DNA of 64,000 nucleotides from Choanephora cucurbitarum. Lineage: Eukaryota > Mucoromycota > Mucoromycetes > Mucorales > Choanephoraceae. The notes under the pieces were generated by a model. It did not search any database. It saw only the letters and a list, made by a program, of their open reading frames with translations, and was not told the origin of the DNA. Position 1 is the stretch's first letter. Each line of letters begins with the position of its first letter. The translations under genes and the position numbers were made by a program. The DNA is taken from NCBI GenBank assembly GCA_025331435.1, contig JAIWNI010000001.1, positions 1-64,000 of the forward strand, in the 5' to 3' direction. Shown here piece by piece: positions 44,097-55,650 of the stretch.

Positions 44097-45160
44097 CACT
44101 GTGGTTTGAATTTCCGAGAAAAATCCTAGTTTTCCTAGAAAAATTCTATTCCTCAGCTATAAAAATTCTAGTTATATTCCTTTTTTTTTTCTAAGTACAT
44201 TTCAGTTTGAGCTTGAGTGTTTTTTTGTTTGAAAAGAAAAAACTGAAAGATGTATCAGTTAAATACAAACTACGGTTGATGACAGGTCGTCTATTAGTCT
44301 TGGTTCACTTGCCCATTCTCAATCGAAAAATTCAAGCCTATCATTATAATAGTTTTCGCATGGATATAAAACGAATACCCCCCCCCTTATGCTCTTTTTT
44401 TCTCTTTGTCTTTTTCCAAGTATTTAATTCAAATAAATCTCTAATATAAGTTCCAAGATCAAACGACAATATTCTAGCTTTTATTACTTTGATTAATCGT
44501 AAAGCTTGAAAAATATAGGAAAGATAGAAATACCAGCGATGATGACAAGAATAAATGAAATGTAGAAATGAAGGTGAGAGTGAAGAAACTGAAGGTGAAG
44601 GTGAGAATGATGAAGTTGCAGTCAGCCAATCTCAAAAGAAAAAGTCAAAGGTAAGCATTTGACAATTTGATATCAAAACGCATTACTGACAGCTATATTT
44701 GCTTTTAATAGCAAGTGTCTGATGAGACCTCAAGAAGCCATAAAAAGGTAATCCAAATAACTGTCTTTAATGACCTATTCATTAACCCACTTTGCTAATT
44801 CGGCAAAAAACTGACTTGGCTTTCCAATGTTTTGTTATCACAAATAAAATTCTAATTGCTACTATATCACAACCTTTGAATCATTAGATTTTAAAGTGTA
44901 TAATCTTTAAAGAAACTACCAATAAGGATCAAATAACTATCATTCATAAAATTCGAGAAATTTTAGATTTAAGCAGCTAAAAATCCTAGAAATTCATGTT
45001 TTCAAAATCCTAGAAATTCAAGTTTCTACTGCAAAAAAAATCTAGTTTTCCTAGTCGAAAATTCAAGAAATTCGAGTTGCGTTGCAGAGACTTAGGAAAT
45101 ATTTTCGGGTTTTGGACTCGAATTTTTATAGGAAATTTCTAGAATTTTTAAATCACAGTG
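44097..45160. mobile_element. CACTA-like (CMC) non-autonomous DNA transposon
   Basis: The ends are inverted: CACTGTGGTTTGAATTTCC at 44097 and, read inward from 45160, CACTGTGATTTAAAAATTC. The trinucleotide TCA flanks both (44094-44096 and 45161-45163). CACTG ends with a 3-bp duplication fit the CMC/EnSpm group. Many short subterminal copies of (T)CCTAGAAAAATTC-like motifs lie within the first 90 bp and within the last 190 bp, also typical of that group. No transposase was found. Two exon-like segments lie in the centre (44566-44650 and 44712-44747). Element identity is inferred from ends only. Confidence 0.65.
44566..44747 (+). other. Two exon-like segments inside the CACTA-like element
   Basis: Segment 1 (44566-44650) is preceded by TGTAG and followed by GTAAGC. 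It reads, after one base, 28 codons of Glu/Gly-rich sequence (NEGESEETEGEGENDE, then VAVSQSQKKKSK). Segment 2 (44712-44747) is preceded by TTTTAATAG and followed by GTAATC, and reads QVSDETSRSHKK. The intron between them is 61 nt and phase 0. They may be remnants of a host gene or of a transposase gene captured by the element. Confidence 0.4.
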
Positions 45161-45202
45161 TCACCCCACCTTCTGTTGTGTCAGTTACAATATATACTAT
45201 TA

Positions 45203-45375
45203 CAATAGTTGCTTTATTTAAAAGTGTGCATGTTCTTGAGAAATACACTCTTATATTGAGCATACTTCTAAATCGAACGATATTTTAGCGCTTAAAGCGA
45301 TTTTCAAGTTGAAGGATTGCACTCTTATATTAAGTAAACTCTTAGATCAAACACTCTTAAATCGAGCGACTACTG
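45203..45375. mobile_element. 173-bp TIR element with TA duplications (Tc1/mariner-like MITE)
   Basis: The left end reads CAATAGTTGCTTTATTTAAA and the right end, read inward, CAGTAGTCGCTCGATTTAAG. Over the first 25 positions 20 match. The element is flanked by TA (45201-45202 and 45376-45377), as expected of Tc1/mariner. Inside there are repeated CACTCTTATATT motifs. It has no coding capacity. It begins 42 bp after the CACTA-like element ends. Confidence 0.65.
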
Positions 45376-47112
45376 TATCCGTGTTTAGCCCAACTCGCTG
45401 TCAATAAATTGATGATTTAAACCCCTATACTACTTAAAAAAGAAAAGCATCAGATTCTATAACATCATCACTAAACTTCTATCTGCCGACAAACTTCATA
45501 TATTCATTCGTCATTTCAACTTCCAAAAGCAGTAATCGATTGAAGCCAATTTCTCTCTCTCTCTATCTAATGTTATAAGCATAGAAATCTATTGTCATCA
45601 TGTACAACACATGTTTAAGAAAATGAAATAGTTTAAAAACCAATTTTTTAATTGTTTAGAAACATCCTTTTTTTTTTTGAAAAAGAAACATGTGATCTAA
45701 CGCGTTCCTAAAGGCCAAAAGAAGAAGAGATATGATGATAGCTTTGAAAAATTAAGTAGAACATCAGTTTCAGTATAGTGAGTCTCAAAAAAAGACACAG
45801 TGAATTGAAGGGCGTGTTTACAGAAATAAATTGGGGTTTCTGACCAAAACAAAGCTATGCTACCAAATTGGAATGGCCCATAACATTGAGTCAATTTCTA
45901 CTAGATCATGTGCTTATGACTCTTGTCAAAATAAGTCCCATCTAAGTGTATGCCTTAGGCTCACATGTTTATCTTCCTCATCGTCGGCGTCATAATGGAG
46001 AGGCAATCGGGTATTGAATAAACTACATCATTTTCTGCCCCTGTACCTATATTTCTTTGGTGTGATGGCGCCAATTCTTCTGTTGACTGAAACAGATTTC
46101 TTTTTGGAGACATACTCTGTTTTTTAACAGAAAAAATAGGTTAAATAGAAAATGGTTAATTTAGATTATATCTTTGATAGAACAGATCCAATCACTTTTT
46201 CTTATTTTGTATTGACAGCCCAATTGCTTTCGTATCACCAAAAGCTTAAAAGAAGGTAGTTTACAATAGAACATCATTTTCTAACTTGTATAGATTAGAG
46301 AAAGAAATGTTAGACGACGATGGTTTTTTTTCCCGAGTCGGTAATGATGTCTTCATCATTTTGTACTACTGCCATTCATTTCGGTTTCCAGAAGAAATAA
46401 GAACACTAAGGAAGACTTGACATCATCTTCATTTATTTTGTCCAACTAAGAAAAAGTTCTTTCTCGTCATTGAATGCTAAATGAGTAGACTTCCGTTGTC
46501 ATTGACAATAAACAGTCCATGACGTGAATTCAATATTGCATTGTATCCCCTAAATCACCTTATTTCGCTGTTTCCGCGCAATTGTTAATGATTTTTTTTT
46601 CTAGAATTCGGTACTATGTTCTACAAAGATAGGTATCCTCACGTTTCTTAAAGCAAATCGAGTTTTCTACTGAGATCACTGCATATTAGTGATACATCGT
46701 ACTAAAAAACTGGCGCGTTCTATCGGTTAGCAATAGACTTGAAGTTGCGGTAGTTACTTGGTTTTGGAAAGAGTATTTGATTTCATGCCCGATTTAAGCG
46801 TTACGCATTATTTAGAATGGAAATTGCCCTTAGCACTGAAACCTCATATGCGTCCAATAGCAAAAAAAAAAAAGGTTAATCTATGACACCTAAGGAAAGT
46901 GACTGCACTCTATTGGGTAGCCAAATCATGGCTTGTCTTGCCTGACTGTAAAGGTTTTCTTTTCGACTCATAATTTAGAGATCAAGTAGGTACCTTGATT
47001 TATGCAGCTATTCAAAAAAAAAATTCAAGATTCGGACTATGAACCTCCCCATTGACAAGTGACGTTCTTTTCTTTTTTTCGAAAAAAAAATCTTTATTTC
47101 TCTCACCTTTCA
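45376..47112. other. Gene-poor spacer
   Basis: About 1.7 kb of AT-rich DNA. A 50-codon minus-strand frame at 45961-46113 (MSPKRNLFQSTEELAPSHQR...) has coding-like composition but no context, so it is left unassigned. The final 80 bp are pyrimidine-rich and probably the NOP14 promoter and leader. Confidence 0.4.
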
Positions 47113-50059
47113 ATGGTATCTAAACAAAGTCAACAACCTAAAAGCAGCGGTGGATCTGCCTTAAAGCGACTCAAGAAATCACTTCATACAGCAGGCGTGG
47201 TCGGCCAGACCTCAAAGGCCAGTCGATCCAAAAAGGATCGTAAGCGAGGTGCACCTACAGAAGTAGGCAAGAACGATGCCGACAAGAAACTCGCTTTGAT
47301 CCGTGGTGAATTCAACCCGTTTGAACAAAAGACACAAAAGGCCAAGTTTGATATTCTCGGTCGAAAGTTAAAGGGCAGTTCTGGTAAACCTACTTTAAGT
47401 AAGCAAGTGGGTGAAGAGAACGTAAGTAGAGCCATACTCTATAGTGACAAGCAAAGCTCACTGTTCTCCATATAGCGTAAGAAGACATTGTTGGTAGAAA
47501 TGCAGAATAAGAATCGACGAGGTGGTTTTATCGATAAGCGTTTTGGTGAAAACAACCCTTCCTTGACACCTGAAGAAAAGATGTTGGAGAGATTCACGAG
47601 AGAAAAGCAAAAGACAGTAAAGACGTCCATGTTCAATCTTGAAGATGATGAAGAAGATCTCTCCTTGACCCATTATGGTCAATCCCTTTCCACCATGGAT
47701 GACTTTGATGATGCTGGCTTGGGTCTCAGTGACGATGAAGATGAACGTAAGCAGATGGATAAGAACATTGTGTCCAAGTTGCATTTTGGTGGTTTTGGTG
47801 ATGAACCTGAAGAAGAGAGTGATCGACCAAAATCAAAGAATGAAATCATGAAGGAAATCATTGCCAAGAGTAAGATGCATAAGGTAAGTTGGCTTGTCTC
47901 TTTTATTGCTATTTTAACTAATAGCATCATCCATAGGCTGAACGTCAATTGGCTAAACAAGAAGACGATGATTTACGTGAAAACCTGGATGAAGAATTAG
48001 CTGATATCCGTGGTCTGTTGGACACAAAACCTGCTCGTAAGCCTTTGCCCTCTCAAAGTGCTGTCTTTAAGCGTAGTGAAGATGAACAGCCCAAGAGCAA
48101 GGTGGAGGCAGATTTGGATGATTATGCTGATTATGATAAGGCCATCTTTGAGTTGGCTACCGATCAACGTGCCCAGGCTACTGACAGAACAAAGACAGAA
48201 GAAGAGATTGCATTGGAAGAAAAGGAGAAGCTAGAGAAGGCTGAACGTGCTCGTAAGCGACGTATGGAAGGCCTTGATTCTGAGAGTGAAGATGAAGATG
48301 ACAAGAAGAGAAACAAAAAGAGAAAGAGCAATGCTCCTCAAGGTGATGATCTTGAAGATGATTATTTGGCTGAATTAGAGGATGAAGTGGATCGACTTGG
48401 TAAAGGCTTGACATTAGAAGATATTCAAAATGGTGTATTAGAGGAAGACAGTGAGGAGGAGGATGACGAAGAAGACGAAGATAGTGAGGAGGAGGATGAT
48501 GAAGAAACAGATAACGAAGATATTGAAGATGAAGACGATGAACCTCTTGAATTTGGTCAAGATGATGATGAAGATGACATGAATGAATTTGGTCAATCTG
48601 GTATTGTCAAGAAGAAGAAGACCAAGCCAACCACATCAAAGGGTGAAAAGCGAGAGATCCCCTTTACATTCGAATGCCCTACTACACATGAAGCCTTTTT
48701 AGAGATCATTGAAGGATTAGAGGTAGAAGACTGTCTTGTGGTCATCAAGCGTATCCGTGTCCTGTACCATATCAAATTAGCTCCTGAAAACAAACAGAAG
48801 CTATCTCACTTCCTCACTGTGCTTGTGGACCATATGGCCTACATTGCCTCTACCACCAACCCTTTACCCAAACAAGTGTTAGAAAAGATCAGTCTTCATG
48901 TCTTTGATCTTGCACAACAACTACCTGAACCAGCAGCACAAGCCTTCCATAGCAAACTGAAAAAGATGCAGGCAGAAATGGCCAAGAAGATGAAGCACAA
49001 CGCAGGGTCTGCCTGGCCTGATGTAGAGGACATCACCCTGCTGCGATTGATTGGACAGGTGTTTTCTACTTCTGATCTGATGCACCCGATTGCTACACCA
49101 GCTTCATTATTCATGTGTCATGCTCTATCTCAATGTCATGTGGAGACTGAAATTGATATGGGTCGTGGTCTGTTTTTAACTTTATTGATATTGGAGGTAA
49201 GTCTCATGTTACACGGACACACAGATGCTTAAATTTCTATTCGTCACAGTATCAATCTGTATCTAAGCGTTTTGTTCCCGAGGCGCTGAACTTTTTAAAC
49301 AAATGTCTTGTGCTATTGGCTCCCAAACAGACTCTTCCAGAACATGGTATTCCCGGCTATTTCCCTCTGTCAGATCGACAGGCTCATCTGTCGATTGAGG
49401 ATACCAGCCTTTCAGCTGAAAAACTTCAATTAGACCAGTTGGTGACTGAAGAAACCAACCAGAGCATGCGACTCTCTTTATTCCAAGCGACGCTTGTGTT
49501 ATTTGAAAGATATCTACAGTTGTATGCTTCTACAGCTGCTCTTGTAGAGGTCTTTGAAAGCACACTTGAGTTGGTTACACACCTCGATCGTCTTACTTGG
49601 CACTCAGACATCAAAGTAAGTTCTTGAAAGACTCAACACACATCTTATTTATCTCGTTACTTTAAGACGCCATTAGAAACATTGAAGGGCCGCCTTGAAA
49701 GACAAATTCGATTCTGTAGAGAGAAGCGTATCAAGACACCGCTTAGATTACAAGCCCATCGACCTGTGCCAATTGCACAACATCTGCCTAAATTCGAGAC
49801 AGCCTACTCTATGGATCGTCACTATGATCCTGATCAAGAACGTGCACAACAGCGCAAGTTGGAGGCACAACTCAAGAAAGAAAAGAAGGGTGCTCTTCGT
49901 GAATTGCGCAAGGACAGTCAGTTTATTGCTCGCGAAAGAGTCAAGGAGCGTAAGCAGAAGGATGCTGACTATAACAAATATGTCAAGGGTGTCATGACCA
50001 TTTTAGAAGGAGAACAATCAGAAAAGAAGCGCTTAGAGCGTGAAAGTGGCAAAAAATAA
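47113..50059 (+). CDS. NOP14: Nucleolar 40S-biogenesis factor Nop14
   Basis: Nop14 is a component of the small-subunit processome needed for 18S rRNA maturation and pre-40S export. Exons start at ATG 47113 (MVSKQSQQPKSSGGSALKRL). The conserved N-terminal block is NPFEQKTQKAKFDILGRKLK, followed by RRGGFIDKRFGENNPSLTPE and KMLERFTREKQ. The middle has GGFGDEPEEESDRPKSKNEI, then a long acidic tract with runs of Glu/Asp near 48440-48600. The C-terminal helical region follows (FTFECPTTHEAFLEIIEGLE) and ends with the basic segment GALRELRKDSQFIARERVKE that is typical of the family. Four introns are visible near 47420, 47884, 49196 and 49616. About 890 residues, as expected. Confidence 0.94.
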
Positions 50060-51071
50060 AAATGTGGTGTCATAGAACATTTTAGAAGAAAAAAAAATTT
50101 TTTTTTAAATAATAGACTAATCTAAACTAGTGAAAAAGCATAAAAATGATTTTCCTTTCTCCCAAATTTAACTTTGTTTTCCTACATGGAAATCGGAATT
50201 GACAGAGAATTTATTCGATTTGAAACAGAATCTTCCAGGTTAATAAGAACTAGAATTTAGTGTCCAAATTTGTTCTTTTATCTTCTGGAGCCCTTATTAT
50301 TATTTGTTTACTGCCCAATCGATCGTATTGGCTGACTTGTGAAAATAAGTGAATAAAGTAAGCATAAATGAGTGTAAGTAAAAAAGAGAGAGAAAGAGAG
50401 AGAAGGCTTTCGAATAAATAAATAAAAAAAAGCTGGAAAGATAGCGTCAATCCATGAAATCAATATGGCTTCATGCTTATATATTTTTTTATTGTCTTCT
50501 AAAATAAGTTTGTTTTACCTTATTCTCGGTTCTTTTTTCAAGTTGAGTTCTTCTATACCTTCACCTTCTTTGTAAGAATCTCGATTCCAATCGATGTTGC
50601 CTAAAATGGCGTGTACATGATCCCCTTTTTTTTTTTCTTGTCACCTTCTATTTTAAGGAGTAGACCTTATTGCTTGTATCATACTCTCTATCACTAAATA
50701 AGGGTAGGATAGATTAAATATAAAAAAACGCCATGGCTTCATCATGTTCAAACCCATAAGATGGTAGATTCTATTTTAGCGTATAGAATCCAATAGAATC
50801 TTGTTTTCTTTTTTGACAATCTATTTTACAAGGTAGTACAAAACAACAAGATAAAAAAAAAAAACTGTGATATCATTCAGCCTTCGTATTGAGCTTATTT
50901 TCAAGATGACGTCAGGTCAAAGAGAGTGTTTGTTGATCAAAGACAGGTGTTTGAAAAAAGTTTTCATGGTATATAAAAGACAATGCAAGTTTCTTTTACT
51001 TTTTTTCTTTCTTATTTTCTGATTGTTATACTCTCTATTTTAAACACTTTATATACTACCTATATTACACA
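50060..51071. other. Spacer and promoter region of the bZIP gene
   Basis: About 1.0 kb of AT-rich DNA between NOP14 and the bZIP gene. The only striking element is the CRE palindrome at 50907. The last 100 bases are T-rich and hold a TATA-like TATATAAAAG near 50970, likely the core promoter. Confidence 0.5.
50907..50914. promoter_or_regulatory. Perfect CRE (TGACGTCA) upstream of a bZIP gene
   Basis: TGACGTCA is the palindromic site of ATF/CREB-type bZIP dimers. It lies about 160 bp upstream of the start codon at 51072, roughly 60 bp before a TATA-like element, which suggests autoregulation or control by another ATF factor. Confidence 0.6.
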
Positions 51072-52254
51072 ATGATGACAGATGGTAATTGAAGAACATC
51101 CAATGTACTTCTTTAGCCCTAACTTATCCTTTCTTTTAGATAACTCAATGGTCGCTCTTGCAACTCCCACACGCTTCTTGATTGAAAATGGAGAATGGAA
51201 TTTAACGCCTAGTCTAGATGTACATCACGAAATCAACCCATTTGAATGCAATTTCCAACGCACCTCAAAACAACCTGAACTTCCTCCATTGACAAAACCC
51301 AGTCTGTATGAATCCAACCAGACTAACCAAGTCATGTATACATCGCCAGAACTTGAGATGACTTCCTTTGAATCCATTCGTTCTCCACCTACACCTCCCA
51401 TGTCAGTCAGTCAAAGTCCTAGTAGTTCTTCCTTCAGTCTCAGTTCTGCTTCTTCTGATCCTATGATGGAACATGCTAACTATCAATTCAACACATCTCC
51501 CAAAGTAGTGGCTCCTATCCATACACTCAATACCTCTCCCCAACAAATGTATATGCCACCACCCTCAGAAGAATCAAATCATCGTCGTAGTTCTCGTATT
51601 CAATCAGCAAAGCAACATGAAAAGCCACAAGAGACTCAAGCCAAATCAAATACAAGTGGTCGTAAAAGACGCATTGTGTTTGAAGGTGAAGATGCTGAAG
51701 ATCGTAGAAAGAAGTTCTTGGAAAGAAACCGTGTGGCTGGTAAGATAAAACTCTTATTTTATCATTCTATTCCATGACTCATGTGTATGATAGCCTACAA
51801 ATGTCGTCAAAAGAAAAAGAACTGGATGCTTGAATTAGAACAGAAGGCTGAAGTCCAGAATAGTCAGAATGAAGAACTTCGTGCGATGGTTGCACAGCTG
51901 AAAGAAGAGAGCATGTATTTGCGTAATTTGTTATTATCCCATGGTAATTGTGATTGTGAATCAGTGGTAAGTTTAGTTTTTTTTTTATGTTGACATGGGC
52001 AAAATAACTGATAAAATCAATAGCAAGCCTATCTTCGCAAGACATCTGTTGAAATCACAAATAACACATCTCCCTTTCGACGGGATTCACTAGCATCCAA
52101 TGTTAGTTATTATCCTACCAATTCATTCAATTCTATGCCTTCTTTCTCTACAACATCAACTGGTTTGACACCATTTCTCAATACAGTAATCAACAAGGAA
52201 TCTTCAGGAAACGAGCCCAATGATTATTTCTCCCAACCCCATGTAAAAGCATGA
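51072..52254 (+). CDS. ATF/CREB-type bZIP transcription factor
   Basis: Four exons. Exon 1 encodes only MMTD plus one base (51072-51084). Intron 1 (51085-51139) is followed by NSMVALATPTRFLIENGEW. A Ser/Pro-rich region with PPTPPMSVSQSPSSSSF follows, probably a transactivation and phosphorylation region of the Atf1/Sty1 type. The bZIP starts near RRKKFLERNRVAAYKCRQKK. The Asn-Arg-Val-Ala-Ala-Tyr-Lys-Cys-Arg core is made by the intron 2 splice. The leucine zipper (WMLELEQKAEVQNSQNEEL, MVAQLKEESMYLRNLLLSH) has hydrophobic heptads. The C-terminal exon is Ser/Thr/Asn-rich. I infer a stress-responsive factor. The second bZIP at the window end is only distantly similar. Confidence 0.9.
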
Positions 52255-53258
52255 AAGACATGATCATGCAATCCATTACTTTATGAATTTCAACTTTTTT
52301 TTTTATTATTATACATAGCATTTTCTCTTTTTTTACTTTATCTCCTCTCTTTCTTATATATATATATACATATATAGATGATAACCTTCTGTAACTATTT
52401 AATGACGCCAATTCACACACGCACACACACACACACGCAATATACTTACTATTTATCCATCTACACTCACTCTCACTCATTTTATAACTCTGAATTATCT
52501 TTATTATTTATGCTTTTTTTTTATGCTTTTTTTTATTATTTCAAAAAAAAAAAATATTATTATCCTTTTTGTCAAGAACATGTCCCCAGTTACTGTCTTA
52601 CGTTATGAATAACCTTTCTTTTGTATCACTTGAATCAATGGAATGTTTTCGAACCTCATTACTATAAAAGGCAATTTTGGATGATTTCAACTGCAGTCCT
52701 CTGTTTCTCCCCCAGATGGTCTGTGACACTATGCCCTAAGGGAATTCTTTTATTTTTGGTTATAATTGGCTCAAGCACCAAATGAATATGACACACACAC
52801 ATTCTTAAAAAAAAGATCGATTTGTTTGCTTGTGTTTGCCTTACTTTGAAACTCCCTTAAACCTTATCTTTATTGGCTTAATCAAACGCCGTTTCTTTTT
52901 TAGAGAACTTCATTCATGTATTGAACTATTTATGCCTCCATGATATGACATAATATGTCCCAGTTATTTGGTTCTTGTACACTTGATTGAATGACGTTTA
53001 CGGCGTCTAGCCTTTTTGTTATGCTCTCCCTTTTTTTTATTTTATTTGATAGAGTTTGTGTAGCCTTAAGTGTAAAAGGTGCATGGAGAAACAAGCAAGT
53101 CTGATTAGATAGAAATTGATATTTTAGCAGATCGAATCATATTATCAGACGTGAGATAAGTGATAATTTAGTGTACAAAATAAATTAAAGTGTTCAGTTG
53201 GATAAGTGTATTTATTGAGGAATGATTTGCGTTTTTTTTTGTTTTCTTTCTTCTTTAG
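52255..53258. other. Spacer with CA microsatellite
   Basis: About 1.0 kb. It contains a (TA)n run near 52358-52372, a CA-rich microsatellite near 52417-52437, and pure T and A tracts. No exon structure was recognised. The last bases are pyrimidine-rich before the 5'-nucleotidase start. Confidence 0.45.
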
Positions 53259-55650
53259 ATGGTTCGCTCTGTTTCCTTGGTCATCAGCATTTTAGGCTTA
53301 CAGTCTGTTCTGGGACACACTTTTGAAAGGCGTCAACAAAAAGATGCTGTTGTCACCCCTGGTACACAAGGTATTCGCCCTTTAGTTTGGGGTGATGTCA
53401 ATTTCATTCATACAACAGATACACATGGTAAGCAATAAGAAGGATATTCCATATAGCATTCCTGACAATTATTTTGTATATAGGCTGGCTTGAGGTAAGT
53501 AAACATAAGGGTCTATTTAAACCCTCCCACCCAACTCACTTTCTCTCTATATGACTAGGGTCATGTATTAGAAGGGTCTTACAATGGAGATCTGGGCGAT
53601 CTGTATTCATTCACAGTAAGTTGATATGGCAGTAGAGTCAACAATATACTCATGGTTTTTGCACCCCCCCCCCTCCAGGTTCGAATGAAACAAAAAGCCA
53701 AAAAGTTAAAAAAGGATCTGTTTATCGTGGATACAGGTGACACACACGATGGTAAGCTACCTATTTGATGACACTCTGGTTTATGTTGTACTGAACCTTA
53801 TTTCAGGCAATGGCCTTAGTGATGTAACTTCCCCTAAGGGTCTTGTATCTCAGCCCTTATTGACTCAAATCCCTTATGATCTCTTGACAATTGGTAAGTC
53901 CTATCCTCTCTTTTATTCTATATCCTCTTTCTTACCTTCTTCTTTTCTTATAGGTAATCATGAACTTTATGGTAAGTCATATTTAGACTTGGAAGAGAAT
54001 AAGCTAACTGATACCATTGTAGTAAATGAAATCACAGCCGATACTGTCAAGCGTTTTATTCCTCATTGGAAAGACCGTTATGTTGCCTCCAATGTGTATT
54101 TCAAAGATGTCCATACCAACAAGACAACACCTATTGGGTAAGAAACAGTAAAAAAAAAAGATACATTCTGTTCTGACTTGTAATCAAAAAAAAAAAGTGA
54201 GAAATACACTTACTTTGAAGGTAAATATGGTACACGCGTCTTGGCCTATGGTTTCCTCTATAACTTCAAAGGCAATGGTAACAATTCGGTTGTACAATCG
54301 GTTGCGAGCGAAATCCAACAAAATTGGTTCAACCAATCCTTGACTCAACATCACCCCGATTTAATTACTGTCATTGGCCATGTGGGCATTCGATTCACCG
54401 AAGTCCATACAGTCATCAATGCCATTCGTGCTCATCACCCCACGATCCCTATTGCTGTCTTGGGTGGTCATACGTAACTATCTTTGTTGAAATCATTGAT
54501 GGTGACTGATCTTATTTTTTTATCTAGACATATTCGTGATGCTGTCAAATACGATGATTATGCTGCTGGTATTGAATCTGGAAGATATCTAGAGACAATT
54601 GGTTTCTTTTCTTTAGAGGTAACAAAAAGATATATACAGTACATCATCACTGACAACTAGACTCTTTAGGGTGTCTCTAACAAGCATCAAAAGAAGAATG
54701 GAACTGTCACATTCCATAGACGTTATCTTGATCAAAATAGACCTACTTTTATTTACCATGCTGCTGACAATGTTGAAAAGAAATTCGATACCAGCAAAGG
54801 TAAAAAGATCAGCAAGAAAATCCAACAGCTTCGTGACCAATACAAGCTCTCCACCAGTCTGGGTTGTGCTCCTCAAGACTATCAAATGTACTCTGCTCCC
54901 TTGAACAGTTCTTCCAGTATTTTCCGTTTGGCTATGCAAGGTAATTTTTTTTTTAAAAAGAGAGATTCATTTGACTCAAGTTCTTTTTATTAAAAAAATA
55001 GAGGTCGTACCCAAGACAGTGATCGACAAGGAAAGAAAAAACCCTCCTTACTATATTATCAATAGTGGTAGTATTCGTTATGAAATCTACAAGGGACCCT
55101 TCACGTTAGACAACATGTACCAAATCTCACCTTTTGAGGACCGCTTCTATACAATCCATGATGTACCTCTCAGTGCTGCCAGTCAACTGTTGGCTAAGCT
55201 CAATGGTCAAAGTGAAGTCTTCAAGAAGCGTAGTCTTTATTATATTGAGCAACCCATTCAACTGAATGAACAGGTCAGTTTTGCCAAACGTGCTCAAAAC
55301 CTGACTCGAGGTTATGTCACCAAAGATGATTTTGGTACTGATGGTAAGTAACATTTTGAATCTAAATGAGACACATATCTCATCTCTGTTTCTTATTAGG
55401 TGATGACACTGCTCATGAACCCTATCCTAGTTATGATATTCCTTATTATATTGCTTCTGATTTACCCAAGGGTGAGAGTCTGGTTGATCTTGTTTATTTC
55501 GATTTCTTTGATGCTCTCTTGAGAAAATCCCTTGCGACCATCACTGGTAAGGAATGGACTGCTCTCAAGAGCTATGGTGATCCATCTATCACCAGCAGTA
55601 CCATGTGGCTGTCTTATGCTCAAAAGTATTGGAATTCTACTTCCTGTTAA
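53259..55650 (+). CDS. Secreted 5'-nucleotidase / metallophosphoesterase
   Basis: About nine exons. The signal peptide is MVRSVSLVISILGLQSVLGH. The metallophosphoesterase domain shows FIHTTDTHGWLEGHVLEG (DxH motif), FIVDTGDTHDGNG (GD motif), TIGNHELYG (GNHE motif), TVIGHVGIRFTEVH and LGGHTHIRD (GHTH motif). All metal-ligand motifs are present. The C-terminal 5'-nucleotidase domain (YYIINSGSIRYEIYKGPFTL, DNMYQISPFEDRFYTIHDVP) follows. Overall this matches the UshA/CD73 superfamily and yeast Smn1-type proteins. It likely releases nucleosides from nucleotides outside the cell or in the vacuole. No GPI tail was seen (ends YWNSTSC). Neighbouring GDA1-like gene is on the same strand. Confidence 0.88.

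Noticed and set aside
45961..46113. 50-codon minus-strand frame beginning MSPKRNLFQSTEELAP
   Set aside because: Coding-like in composition, but isolated, with no signal peptide, motif or splice partner. It could be a fragment of a lost gene.
52358..52440. TA and CA repeats as a possible regulatory or CRISPR-like array
   Set aside because: Simple microsatellites without spacer structure. No CRISPR array is present in the window.
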